A DNA stretch of 64,000 bases. It comes from Bilabrum cf. latius. Its lineage: Eukaryota > Bigyra: Bicosoecida > Bigyra > Bicosoecida. Position numbers and translations under genes: made by a program. Location: the NCBI GenBank assembly GCA_965178125.1, contig OZ237740.1:496001-560000 (forward strand), read 5' to 3'. Positions 23,422 through 34,238 of the stretch are shown one piece after another (positions within the stretch are counted from its first letter, which is position 1; each line of letters opens with the position of its first letter). A model generated the notes under the pieces. The model did no database searches and was not told the DNA's origin. It saw only the letters and a list, made by a program, of their open reading frames with translations.

Positions 23422-23446
23422 CCGGAATTCGGATTCCGAATTCCGG
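23422..23446. other. Perfect palindrome immediately after the WD-like stop codon
   Basis: CCGGAATTCGGA, one T, then the exact reverse complement: 12-bp arms starting two bases after TGA. The RNA would fold into a very stable hairpin. The copy at 38779 has decayed, related sequence without the full palindrome. Confidence 0.8.
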
Positions 23447-23612
23447 ACCTGAGAGATTTAGACCAGCAACAAGCTTTACCCCGAGCAGGTCTGCCTTGCT
23501 TTCAATTTAAAATTGTAAATCATGCTACAAGACCTGGCTGATAAATCGCACGTAGATCTATTCGGATCTGATCCGGATTGGAAAAAGCTCATTCTAGCCC
23601 ATCCAGTATCTC

Positions 23613-24188
23613 AAAAGCGACCTCCCATCATGGATGCTGCAGCGCGCCACGCACTCACAGCCCCCTTGCCCCCAGCCCATCTCAAAAGCGACCTCCCATC
23701 ATGGATGCTGCAGTGCACCACGCACTCACGCAGCAACCTTGCTCCCAGCCCGATTCAAAAGCGACCTCCCATCATGGATGCTGCAGTGCACCGCGCACTC
23801 ACGGCCCCCTTGCCCCCAGCCCATCTCAAAAGCGACCTCCCATCATGGATGCTGCAGCGCGCCACGCACTCACAGCCCCCTTGCCCCCAGCCCATCTCAA
23901 AAGCGACCTCCCATCATGGATGCTGCAGTGCACCGCGCACTCACGCAGCAACCTTGCTCCCAGCCCGATTCAAAAGCGACCTCCCATCATGGATGCTGCA
24001 GCGCGCCACGCACTCACGCAGCAACCTTGCCCCCAGCCCGATTCAAAAGCGACCTCCCATCATGGATGCTGCAGCGCGCCACGCACTCACGCAGCAACCT
24101 TGCCCCCAGCCCGATTCAAAAGCGACCTCCCATCATGGATGCTTCAGTGCACCACACACTCACGGCCCCCTGCCCCAAACCCAACCAG
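23613..24188. repeat. 71/73-bp minisatellite between convergent genes, copy beta
   Basis: Eight units begin aaaagcgacctcccatcatgg at 23613, 23684, 23757, 23828, 23899, 23972, 24045 and 24118, with spacings of 71 or 73 bp. Two unit types alternate (agcccatctc versus agcccgattc). All three plus frames are open across it only because the unit lacks stops, so I do not call a gene. It fills the spacer between the WD-like gene and the MACPF gene 3' ends. Confidence 0.9.
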
Positions 24189-24203
24189 AAGTGATGTGAC
24201 CTC

Positions 24204-27200
24204 TCACTTGCAAGTGGCATACACAGTGGATACACTAACACCCTGAATGTCCAGCTTGTAGTCCTGTTCCGGTACACCGACTGCCAGGGCTCGCCTGGAT
24301 GCATCGTAGCGAGCTTGCTCTGCGTCATTCAGGGTTTGATCGGGCGTCGAGAACCAGCCCGAATCTAGATGCCTGTGCTCTCGGACTGCGTTGGCGTACG
24401 CTGTACGAGCTGCCTCCAGCCCGCGCCTGGCATCATCAGCCTCGCTGGCCTTCGTTGGAAGGTAGTGGTCCAGCCACTTCATACCAGTACCACCCGTCGC
24501 CATCACCTGCAGGCACATGTGCGTGCTGGTGTGACGGTGCTTCTGGGTGGTAGGGAACGGCTTCAGGTCTGACTCGACGTGGAAGGGGTGTCCGAAATTC
24601 ACACCAAGCACGGCGCGCATTGCATTCATGCCAACACTTCTGGTCTCCGCCATAGACTCCAGCCGAGGATACAGACTGCTGCCGCGACTCCCGCTGTTGC
24701 ATGCAGAGTTGAACTAAATCAACAGAGGAACTGGTTTGCCGGGCAGCGGCTTGACATACAGAGTCCAGGTGCCTGCCACAGGGAGCCTCTCACCAATTGA
24801 AGTAGCGTCCTCCCCTGGCTCAGATCCAACTGCCGATGTGCCAGCGTCTGTGAACATCGTCAGTGGGGCCACACGATCCACAGACACTTCCAGAAGCATA
24901 GCAGGATTCGCCTTTTTCACCGCGCTCTTTTGCTTGTCACCCCAGCTCAGCTGAATGCCGTACTCATACTGCATCGGTGCATCATCCAGCTGACAAGATG
25001 TCAAGCCTCGCCGCAGCCCGCTCAGCCCATACGACTGCAGCTTGAACGTGTTAGCCACATCGGCCGGATCCACCTTGCGGTAGATCACGTGGACTCCCCC
25101 GATGCTGTCCTCCCGCCCCTACGCACTCGGACTCGGACTCGGCGATGTATCAGGCGACCCCTCCTTGTCGTGCTGCAGCTTGCCAGTCGTGTACACGCCG
25201 GCCTCGGACCGAAGCAGGCTGCCCTCAACCGCGCGGAAGAGCGGCTTCGTCTTGCACTTCTCGCTCCCGATGCTGTGCAGGCCACCCCACACCAGCTTTG
25301 CACCTGTTGCCCCCGGCAGCATGATCTCCACAGGACGCACGTATCCCACTTCCAGCGGCGAGCAGAACGAGGACGCCAGACACACGTGCCGGGCCTGGCA
25401 CAGACCATACGGCTCTGAGTCGCCCATGACACCGCACCTAGGCAGCGGGTGCCTGCACGACCCTCCCTCCTGCTCAGCCTCTTCGCGGTACTTATCCGGG
25501 CAGTAGTCGCCAGTGCCCAGGATCGCATGCAGGGCGCGCTTCCGGATCGATTCGAGCTTAGTCAGCCGGCACGTCTCGCCCAGCAGCGCCTCTTTCCCCT
25601 CGGGCAGCGGCCTGCCGTACTTGTGCTCGAATGACGTGCACTCCAGGCTAGACGGCGGCTGGAACCGAGTGCCGCGGCGCTTGCCGCACGCCAGGTGGAT
25701 GCCGCTGCCATCGCCCCCAGCGGATCCATCAGCCCCTGACTCGCCAGAGACATACGACATGTAGTGTGACACTGAGCTGAGGCACGCTCTGCACGCGTCT
25801 GTCGCCTGCTGGTGGTACTCGTTGACGATCTTGGTGGTGGTGCTGCCGTCCGCATGCCTGTGCTCGTGCTCTGACTCGAACTTGTTCACGAGAGCAAACT
25901 CGGAGTCGTTCAGGTGGCAGGACTTGCGGAAGGCCTCGTGCTTCCTGGCCATCTCGTCGCAGTCCTGCAGCGGGTACGGCTTGGCCTCTGGGAATCCATT
26001 CGCGCTGCGCTCGTTGTGGATCTTGATCAGGTAGTTGAGCACCTCCTCGCAGTCTGCCTTGGGCAGGCCCGTCTCGGCCGACAGCCGCAGCAGCGTGCTT
26101 GCACCGTGCGACGCAAACACGTTGTGCGAGGCCTGCCGAATGCGCTCCTGCATGGCGGCTTCGATGAGGAACTTCCTGGCCTTGGCGGCTTGCAGCACCT
26201 GGGACAGCGGGATGTCCTTGCGCTCGTTGCCGTCGGCGTCCAGCATCTAGGTATCTCCGGACATGAAGCACATCCGGCCGACCGCTTCCATGCTCTCCAC
26301 CCTGCCGCGGCTCGACCGCTTGCCTGCCTCCATCGCTATGCGGGTGCACGCCTCCCAGTCGCCGAAGAGAGCCAGGCCGTGCAGGGCCCAGAACTTCATG
26401 TCCACCACGGCCGGCATCGTGTCCACCGTGGTGGCCCAGCGCTTGAGCCCAGCCATCATCGTCTCGCGGTCCTGCGTGGCGCTGACGAGGCTGGGCTCGC
26501 CTCCCCTGACGCTCACCGTGACGTCTGTGGCGAGCTGAGCAGTGCGCCGAGACTTGCCGGACGACCACGCCGCGCTGAGATCCACTCCTGCCTTGCCCCC
26601 ACTGGAGGCCAGCTCTGCCAGCTGCAGGGCCCGTTGGATGGTGGGCCCGTCCTCGCGGATGGAGCTGGTCTTGTACGAGGTGTCCACGACTTCCTCCCGC
26701 CCGTCCACGATGCGGGTGTACTTGGTGCTGGCGGTGGTGGTGTGGTTGGAGCGGGATGCCGTGAGGATATCACCGACTGAGATGGACTCTGCCGGGTCGA
26801 AGCTGGCCTGCAGGGAGAGGGCGGTGTCGGTGTGCTCGTCCGTGGAGAGCTTCTCGGAGCTGAACTTGCGGGTGACGGTGTACTCCCCTCCCATCGCGAT
26901 GCTCGTGGACACGAGTTCACCATACGTGTTAAGGAATCCAAGGTACTGATCCTGTACCCAATCAGGGACAGAAGCCCACAACTTCTGGAGGCCCTCGCGG
27001 CCGAGCGCCTTGCCAGGATAGAAGTCTTTGATGTACTCCACAGCATTGGAGGTGACGCGTAGTTGCAGAACAGCTCTCTTGAACTCATCCGTAAGCAGCG
27101 TCTCGTCAAGCACCAACTGGCACTCAATCGTTTCAAGTGCATCGTCAGTGGCTATTCCGATATCAAGGGGCCCTGCTCGTACTTCATGTGGCAGTAGCGG

Positions 27201-28054
27201 CGTAGTTGATCCATCTTTCCTGGCCTTATCCAGGCAGCCGACAGCGTAGATGCTCTCTGGAACACTCAGTGAATGCGTCAAGATGGTGCGGGTGGTAGAA
27301 ACGGTAGTCCCTTCATTAGCAGACTGCTGCGAAGAATCTGAAGACGTTGATGCGCTTATTCCAGCTACAATTGGACCTAAAGCGGCGCTGAGTCCGAGCT
27401 TGGTAGCGCGCTACGATGCCACATCGACGGCATCGCTACAGTGCTGCGCAGTACTGCTCGAAGTTGCCGTTGCCCTCCTCTACAGGTCAACCTGCGCAGC
27501 CATAAAGCAATTGAGGTTGCATCATTCTAGTCGTTTTTATTCATTTCATTTTCCAGTAGGCAGAATTCCGAACGTGGCTCTAATTTGTAGGCAGTATGAC
27601 GAGTGTAATGTTGCGCGCATTTCTTTTATTCGGATTTGGTTCTTGCGACCAAATTGTGGGCGCGCGCGCCCGGAAACATCGGGGGATCCGCATCATGGCT
27701 CCCAATGCGATCAATCGGCTCGAAATACAAACGAAGCAAGCTTACATCAATTCAAATATGATACTTAGCTCAAATTCTGTATAATCAAGATCTCACATAA
27801 TCTGGGACCCACACCATCCCCGTCGGCGGCAAAAAGTTACATTTTCCAGCAGCAATCGCTGTATTTTGTAGGACTTGACCGAGCTTGTAGTCCGGAAAAC
27901 CGGTTTTTCCGATTGAAAGAGTTGAAAATGATGATCCTATGGCGTCCAAACCAGATGCTGGCTTGCAGAGCTGGGCTGACCGCAATAGTTCATCTTCGGT
28001 AGCAGCTCGCACCTTGGTGCATGTAAGGGCAATCACAGCCAGCAAATAGTACAT
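24204..28054 (-). CDS. Secreted MACPF/perforin-like protein (minus-strand member), copy beta
   Basis: Exon 1 (28054-27797) starts with ATG and a clear signal peptide (MYYLLAVIALTCTKVRA). A phase-0 intron (best 27796-27492) follows. Exon 2 (27491-24204) runs to TGA through TAGs at 27480, 27411, 26247, 25119 and 24714. About residue 276 is NTYGELVSTSIAMGG, matching the MACPF signature (Y/F-G-T-H ... G-G), here with E-L in place of T-H. About residue 455 is RWATTVDTMPAVVD, the W...P...D block that closes MACPF domains. The rest (to about residue 1180) is a Cys/His-containing region without a recognised domain and a beta-rich tail. Known: MACPF proteins oligomerise into membrane pores. Inference: a secreted pore-former-like effector. 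At 24714 this copy has TAG where copy alpha has CAG. Confidence 0.75.
27492..27796 (-). other. Intron in minus-strand MACPF gene, copy beta
   Basis: The GTGAGA donor follows PDY. The preferred acceptor is CTGCGCAG before GTTGAC, which keeps frame. A second in-frame acceptor lies 12 bp downstream (CTGTAG before AGGAGG). The intron is AT-rich relative to the exons and has diverged between copies more than the exons. Confidence 0.6.
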
Positions 28055-28343
28055 ATCTGCTGCAAAACGTTGAACAGGAGGCAATTTGAGACACCTGCGT
28101 GCTTCAAGCTGCAAATCTGTCAGAGTTGTGGTTACAATTTGTCAACAGCATTTCCAGATTCGGAGCTGTCCAGGCGATGAGCAGACCTGTTTGCTCCACC
28201 TGCAGCTATTTCCAACCACTAGCTGGGATTATAACGTCCATCTGGAAAGCATGCAGCTATTTTGTAACAATACAGTGCACTTGAAAGCTGCAAGGTGGCC
28301 GTGGCCAGGTGATGCAGGAATTGGCCAACGCCACCGGCTCTTC
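28055..28343. promoter_or_regulatory. Divergent promoter region of the MACPF pair, copy beta
   Basis: Lies between the two signal-peptide ATGs (28054 minus, 28344 plus). At 289 bp it is the only non-coding sequence available to both genes. It contains the repeated motif tgcagctatttt-like text (near 28201 and 28251). No named element is recognised. Copy alpha is 43115-43403. Confidence 0.5.
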
Positions 28344-31300
28344 ATGCTGGCAGCTATTTTACTCTGCATGGCCCCGCTGGTCCGCTCGAAAACAACCAAG
28401 GGGCTCAATCATACCATTATTGGTATGCATGAGCTGGGTAGAGGGCAGTCTGAGTGGACTCAAGATCCTATTCCGTCAATCCTTCTGTGAGCTCGCTCGA
28501 TACTACACACACCATAAATCAAGAAGCTTTTCGACGCAATCCGAACGCCCGAGTAATCTACTTAAATGATTTGGCGTCTACTACCTACGTTCAGCTCCTG
28601 TATTCCGTGTGTCGCAGGCTGTAGTGTGACGTGACAGCTGAAAAATCTCTGGGCTTCCTGTCGCTGCAACTCTTGCAAGGCAGCAATTCTCATGAGGCTC
28701 TTTAGTCTGCAGCATCCGGTATGATGCGTACAAGGGCTACTACGTACGATCCCCCAGCGACGCAGTGCACGGCTCTCGATCACCCCCTTCTGCAAGGCCA
28801 GTTGCTACCCCATCATGTGGCCTTCCACCAGATGTCCCTCGCAACCTCAGAAAAAGACTGCCGGTCTTCCGACAGGGCAGTCAAAGCTTCAACCTCATCT
28901 TCGTACACGATTGGACTGTCTGGTATGATCCCAACCCCTGTACTGACGCTCGACCTGGGGTTCTCGGTGTCCAGCAGCCACTCACTCGAGACTAGCACAG
29001 CCACTCAAGCCCGTGTTGTTTCAGTGTCAGAGACTCTCGAGACATACGGATTGAGCTTGCAGGGCCTTGCATTGACTCCTTCGTGTGAACAGAAGCAGGG
29101 AAGCGGCATGGCATGCGTGTCTGGATCATCCTTTCCCCTCAAGCAGCAGTACAAGCAGGCGGTTGAGTCGTTGCCAAGCCCACCGTCATGTTTGGAGAAC
29201 AGCACCGAGAAGCTACCCGCGAGCGGCCTAAACCTTATGGGGCTGCATTTCCACCACAGCAGAGGTACAACCATGGTAGTCGCCACGGTCCTCGGCGGCA
29301 AGATCTCACTGGTTCAGAGCTTCCAGCAGAACGAACGGGACGAGAATGAGGAGAGCGAGCAGTCCTATACCGCCGAGGTGTCCATGGAGAAGCTGTTAAC
29401 GACAACGACAGACATTGCAGTGTCAGAGGCAACTACTTCGCATCATTCTACTGTGTCAGATGGAGCCGGCGGAACCATCGAGCATACAACTGAGACAAAG
29501 GTCGTAGCGAGCCAAGAGACTGGACCTGAGGTGGTCAACGGCGACCGAGATTCTGCGGGCAGCCAGTACGCCAAAGGTGAAGCGGCAAAAGGGCTTGATT
29601 CCGTCATGACTGTGGCCAAGGGGGCAATGGACGCTGCCAGGGGGGCACACCTTAAGCTGCAGTTCGGCATGCAGTCAAAGCAGTCCAGGTCTTCCGCAGC
29701 AAGCGATGCTCTTGATCGTGTTCAAACAGAGGTGTCTGGAGGCATCGTTGGGCTGACCTCAGTGGCGCTCAGCCCTGAAGGGGGCGTCAGCGGGTCTGAG
29801 GCCGCATCGGCAGAGATTCATGGAGTGTCTCACTGGGTGGGGTCCGTCCAATCCGGTGGCACACCCCAGAGCCGTACCACGCAGAGCTTGCCCGTGGCAA
29901 TCGTGGACGAATCAGGATGCACCCCTGCCAACAGCCTGGAAATGATGCTTGCCGTGGAGAACAAGCAGTGGTGGCGAAAGGAAGCCACGGACCCCTAGGA
30001 GCAGCCTATCCAGGACCTTTCAGCGCCAGATGAGTCCAGCTCTTCGGAAGAAGGCGAGGCCGGTGGCAGCGACTCCAGTCCGCGAGCACCAGAAATTGGC
30101 AGCCTCGAGCAAGACGAAGATGGCAAGACCGATGCTGGTGAACAGATCGTGCCAGATGCATTGCTGCAGACAGCAGTGCGTGGGCACACAGAATCGGCGC
30201 TCGACCTGGCCTAGAAGGTGTTCGAAACAGTCCACCAGGACGGTAGCGCCAGCAAGCCTCTTCACAACGTGTTGAAACAGGCCGCCAGTAGCAGTTTGAG
30301 CAGCGCCCACTCCATCCGCTTCAAGAACTTCGGCACCTTGCTGCAGTCTGCAGCTATTGCCACGAGTCGGAATGGAGGGGAGTCCTGCAGGTCACTGCCG
30401 GGAATCGCCCAGACTGCAACGAACATCCAAGTCCTCGAAGACATCGGCCTGATGTGCTGCCGCGGCGGAGTCCACTGCTTGCCACGCGATCGTTCAACTG
30501 CAACGATGAAAACTGCAATGCGCGCGGAGCATGCAACTGCCTCGGAGTGGGTGGCGGCAGCCGGTGAGGCCAACGGCGAGAACGGCACGGTCACCCGAGC
30601 GCTGCTGGTTGCCGCCGCCGTGGAGCTGAGCACGATCGCGATTCCAAGCGACGCTGTACTGGTCGTGTCGGCGTCGTGCTGGCAATCTGAAGCTGTTGAG
30701 GCCACGTCTGGCATCGGAGACCGAACGGTGGTGGCGTACTATGACCAGGACTTGGAGACGTGGCTTGTGGCAGACAAGGATGCAACCCGGCTGCTGACGA
30801 TGACGGAAGCGTTCGGGTGCCTCCCAGCTGTGGACTTGTCCGAGGACGCCGAGGCTGCAATCCTGCTGCCCCGCAGCAAGACAGAGCACTTTGAGCCGAA
30901 GGCCTACGTTGCCGCGCTGCTCGCCTCTCGTTTCGTTGCCGAAGGAGACACCGAGCTACTACGCACGCTCATGACACGGGGCGTGATCAATTGGGCAGAC
31001 ATGGGCCAGGAGCAGAGTTTCGCGCTATAGGCCTACCAGCAGGAGCTAGAGGCTGCCGGTATTCTCCAAGCTAGTAGCAGCAGCAGCGGCTCGGAGCGGA
31101 GCGCGATCCTGCTGCAGTCACAAGGAGCCTCGTTCTCCTCGTCCGTGCGGGTGGAACGAGGTCAGCACCGGAGACTGAGGCGGAATCGAGCAACGCGGCA
31201 TGGGCATCTCCGGCACGATGCCGGGCATTCTGTCGCAGTCCAGCGTGGATTCCCTCATGTCAGGGTGCTGCAAGCGTCGCTGCGCGGGGTCGGGAGCATG

Positions 31301-31921
31301 CTACACGACGAAGACGTCAGTTTTCCTGCCTCATACATCGACACCCTCGGCGCCGAGCGAGACCTGAGGTACAACGAGGAGAAGCTGTGGAAGCAGCACG
31401 ACAAGTCGCTCCAGAAGGAGGTCTGCGTGAGCGGCGGCACGCACCGCGTGCTGGCCCGGCGGCAGTTCCTAGCGAAGACCAAGCAAGTGCTCCTTAACCT
31501 TTACAAGCAGCTACGGGTTGCGAACAAACAGGCAGAGCACGTGACGGTGAGTGCGCTCGGTCTCGGCGAAAATCTATGCAAGAGGGATTCTGCACGCACA
31601 GGACGCAGGGGGCGCTCTGGGGTCATCTCCACCCTGGGCACAGCAGGTGGGATCGCTCGGAAGGCAGCTCCTCAGTGTGAGGACAGCGCCGTCATGCATT
31701 CCACGTCCTCCGCCGTCAGGAACATCGCGAAAATGTCCGATGGAGGCTCTAGCACAGCAACAGCTGTGGCAAGCGAGCTTCGGGAGACAGTGATAAGGCT
31801 GGCTAGAGCTCGGGTGGAGGCAGACACCCCGGAGGTGACTACCCCTGGTGGCGAAAGCGCTGGCGCGCACACGCCAGCTCGTGATGCCTAGCCCTAGGAG
31901 CAAGCACAAGCAACAGTTTGA
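28344..31921 (+). CDS. Secreted MACPF/perforin-like protein (plus-strand member), copy beta
   Basis: Exon 1 starts at 28344 with a signal peptide (MLAAILLCMAPLVRS); copy differences there are mostly synonymous. An intron must follow, because the main frame has TGA at 28451. Donors GTATGC (28425) or GTGAGC (28486) and acceptors near 28594, 28617 or 28713 are possible. The main frame is certain from about 28740 to TGA at 31919, through TAGs at 29996, 30212, 31028, 31889 and 31895. MACPF features are SYTIGLSGMIPTPVLTLDLG, the GTTMVVATVLGG signature near 29265, and HWVGSVQSGGTP ... LPVAIVD near 29840. After the domain come an acidic linker (30000-30150) and an uncharacterised 500-residue C-terminal region. 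The final codons read DA-TAG-P-TAG-EQAQATV before TGA. It is head-to-head with the other MACPF gene, suggesting an inverted duplication. Confidence 0.7.
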
Positions 31922-31934
31922 AGCGTTGGGTTAT

Positions 31935-33135
31935 TTTGACACAGTGGGAGTACGGTGCTGGCTGCAGGGGTCGCAGCAGCGCCTGAGACGGGTGGTCGCT
32001 TTTTGACACCGCGGGAGTACGGTGCTGGCTGCAGGGGTCGCAGCAGCGCCTGAGACGGGTGGTCGCTTTTTGACACGGCGGGAGTACGGTGCTGGCTGCA
32101 GGGGTCGCAGCAGCGCCTGACACGGATGGTCGCTTTTTGACACGGCGGGAGTACGGTGCTGGCTGCAGGGGTCGCAGCAGCGCCGAAGACGGGTGGTCGC
32201 TTTTTGACAAGGAGGGAGTACGGTGCTGGCTGCAGGGGTCGCAGCAGCGCCGAAGACGGGTGGTCGCTTTTTGACACGGCGGGAGTACGGTGCTGGCTGC
32301 AGGGGTCGCAGCAGCGCCGAAGACGGGTGGTCGCTTTTTGACACGGCGGGAGTACGGTGCTGGCTGCAGGGGTCGCAGCAGCGCCTGAGACGGGTGGTCG
32401 CTTTTTGACACGGCGGGAGTACGGTGCTGGCTGCAGGGGTCGCAGCAGCGCCTGAGACGGGTGGTCGCTTTTTGACACGGCGGGAGTACGGTGCTGGCTG
32501 CAGGGGTCGCAGCAGCGCCGAAGACGGGTGGTCGCTTTTTGACACGGCGGGAGTACGGTGCTGGCTGCAGGGGTCGCAGCAGCGCCTGAGACGGGTGGTC
32601 GCTTTTTGACACGGCGGGAGTACGGTGCTGGCTGCAGGGGTCGCAGCAGCGCCTGAGACGGGTGGTCGCTTTTTGACACGGCGGGAGTACGGTGCTGGCT
32701 GCAGGGGTCGCAGCAGCGCCTGAGACGGGTGGTCGCTTTTTGACACGGCGGGAGTACGGTGCTGGCTGCAGGGGTGGCAGCAGCGCCTGAGACGGGTGGT
32801 CGCTTTTTGACACGGCGGGAGTACGGTGCTGGCTGCAGGGGTCGCAGCAGCGCCTGAGACGGATGGTCGCTTTTTGACACGGCGGGAGTACGGTGCTGGC
32901 TGCAGGGGTCGCAGCAGCGCCTGAGACGGGTGGTCGCTTTTTGACACGGCGGGAGTACGGTGCTGGCTGCAGGGGTGGCAGCAGCGCCTGAGACGGGTGG
33001 TCGCTTTTTGACACGGCGGGAGTACGGTGCTGGCTGCAGGGGTCGCAGCAGCGCCTGAGACGGGTGGTCGCTTTTTGACACGGCGGGAGTACGGTGCTGG
33101 CTGCAGGGGTCGCAGCAGCGCCGAAGACGGAGGCT
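31935..33135. repeat. 67-bp minisatellite, about 18 units, copy beta
   Basis: The unit is ttgacacggcgggagtacgg, then tgctggctgcaggggtcgcag, cagcgcctgagacgggtgg and tcgcttt, with a strict 67-bp period. It starts 14 bp after the TGA of the plus-strand MACPF gene. The reverse strand is open in all three frames for more than 400 codons, because 67 is 1 mod 3 and the unit has no minus-strand stop. The other copy of the locus has only about seven units, so the array varies in length. Confidence 0.95.
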
Positions 33136-33276
33136 CGCTGAACAACTGTACTCGCTTTATATTCTCTTTGTACGCAATGCACATGGTGGAACCATACATA
33201 CGCCACCAACGTGTCCAGCGCACCAGACCTACAGCAGCAGAGGCCACGGCGTCCGCCCCTTCACGCTACCGTGCCC

Positions 33277-34200
33277 TCATCCGATCATCCCGGATGCCGG
33301 TGATATTCCCCTACAGCGCCTACGGGCAGTGCTTTTTGTATCAGTGCCAAGCATGGATGCTGATGCGTCAGACGGAGGGTAGTCTCTGTCGAACCTGCCA
33401 TTGTCCCACTGCTGGCTCCACTGCTCAGTTATGGCCACCCTGGCGCGTTCTGGCATGGGGGCAGTTGCAACCCCGCCCCTCGACACAGCGCTTCGAACCT
33501 GCCCGGCGGCCCCACGAGAGAACGCATCCGCAGCGGCGGGGTCGTAGGGAGCAGGCTGCCCACCTAAGCTGCAGGGCACGATGGTGCGGGGCATCGGCCT
33601 AGCGCTCTGGGGCCCTCGTGTCACCGATTCCCAGCCCGTTTACCCACCTCGCCCTCAAGCTCTTCACGGTTTCGATTCCGGATGGCTTCCAGGTTCGCTG
33701 CACCCATGGCTAGCTGCGCCGCGCATCGCAGCCGGTGCCTGCCCCTGCCGGATCCAGTGCCGGCACAGGCAGGCCTCCGGACAGCGGCAGCGGACACACG
33801 CCCATCCTCAGCCGCCTGCCCCGAAGATCCGTGCCAACCTCACCGCATTCCAATCTCATGTACTGCATGAGATCCATGCCTTCCCTCCGTGAGAGCACGA
33901 GCCCAGCGCACCCCCACCCCTCGACCACTCGGTACAGGCAAGGCACTCCCCTCACCACGACCCCGTCCCGACCAACCCCAGCACTGCCGTGCGATACATC
34001 CGACCGCTGTGTGGCCCCTGTCTCCACAAGCGCGAAGGCCCTCGCCCTCTCTAGTGCCTGTATCTCGCAGGTCTTCAAGCAAAGGCACCGCCTGCCTCGT
34101 GCTGCGCGCTGTGGTAGCGCCATTCAGCTGGGACCCTGAAGCGCCACCTGGTTTGCAATATCTTGCTCGTGGCCATTCCCAGGATATCAGCCCCACATTT
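33277..34200 (-). pseudogene. Coding-like minus-strand segment, copy beta, frameshifted
   Basis: Counterpart of 47600-48540. Relative to that copy it has a 14-bp deletion (around 34070, tgtatctcgcaggtc), which shifts the frame inside an otherwise conserved stretch (RGVPCLYRVVEGWGCA ... GGLPVPALDPAGAG). A second piece in another frame (RTIVPCSLGGQP ... RRRCRGISPASG) ends at TGA 33277. It may represent 3' exons of the PPR-like gene or a separate small gene. As the adjoining PPR-like copy is also broken, I treat it as decayed. Confidence 0.35.
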
Positions 34201-34238
34201 CCGGATCACTCGAACAGCCCGCAAGTCCAACAATCGGA

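Noticed and set aside
23522-24246. Three overlapping plus-strand frames encoding periodic peptides
   Set aside because: They are the 71/73-bp minisatellite read in all frames; the unit simply lacks stops on that strand.
31547-31601. 55-bp intron in the plus-strand MACPF gene (strong GTGAGT donor, CACAG acceptor)
   Set aside because: Removing it leaves the frame that stays open to the end of the gene and enters one that hits TGA. Retention keeps the conserved frame.
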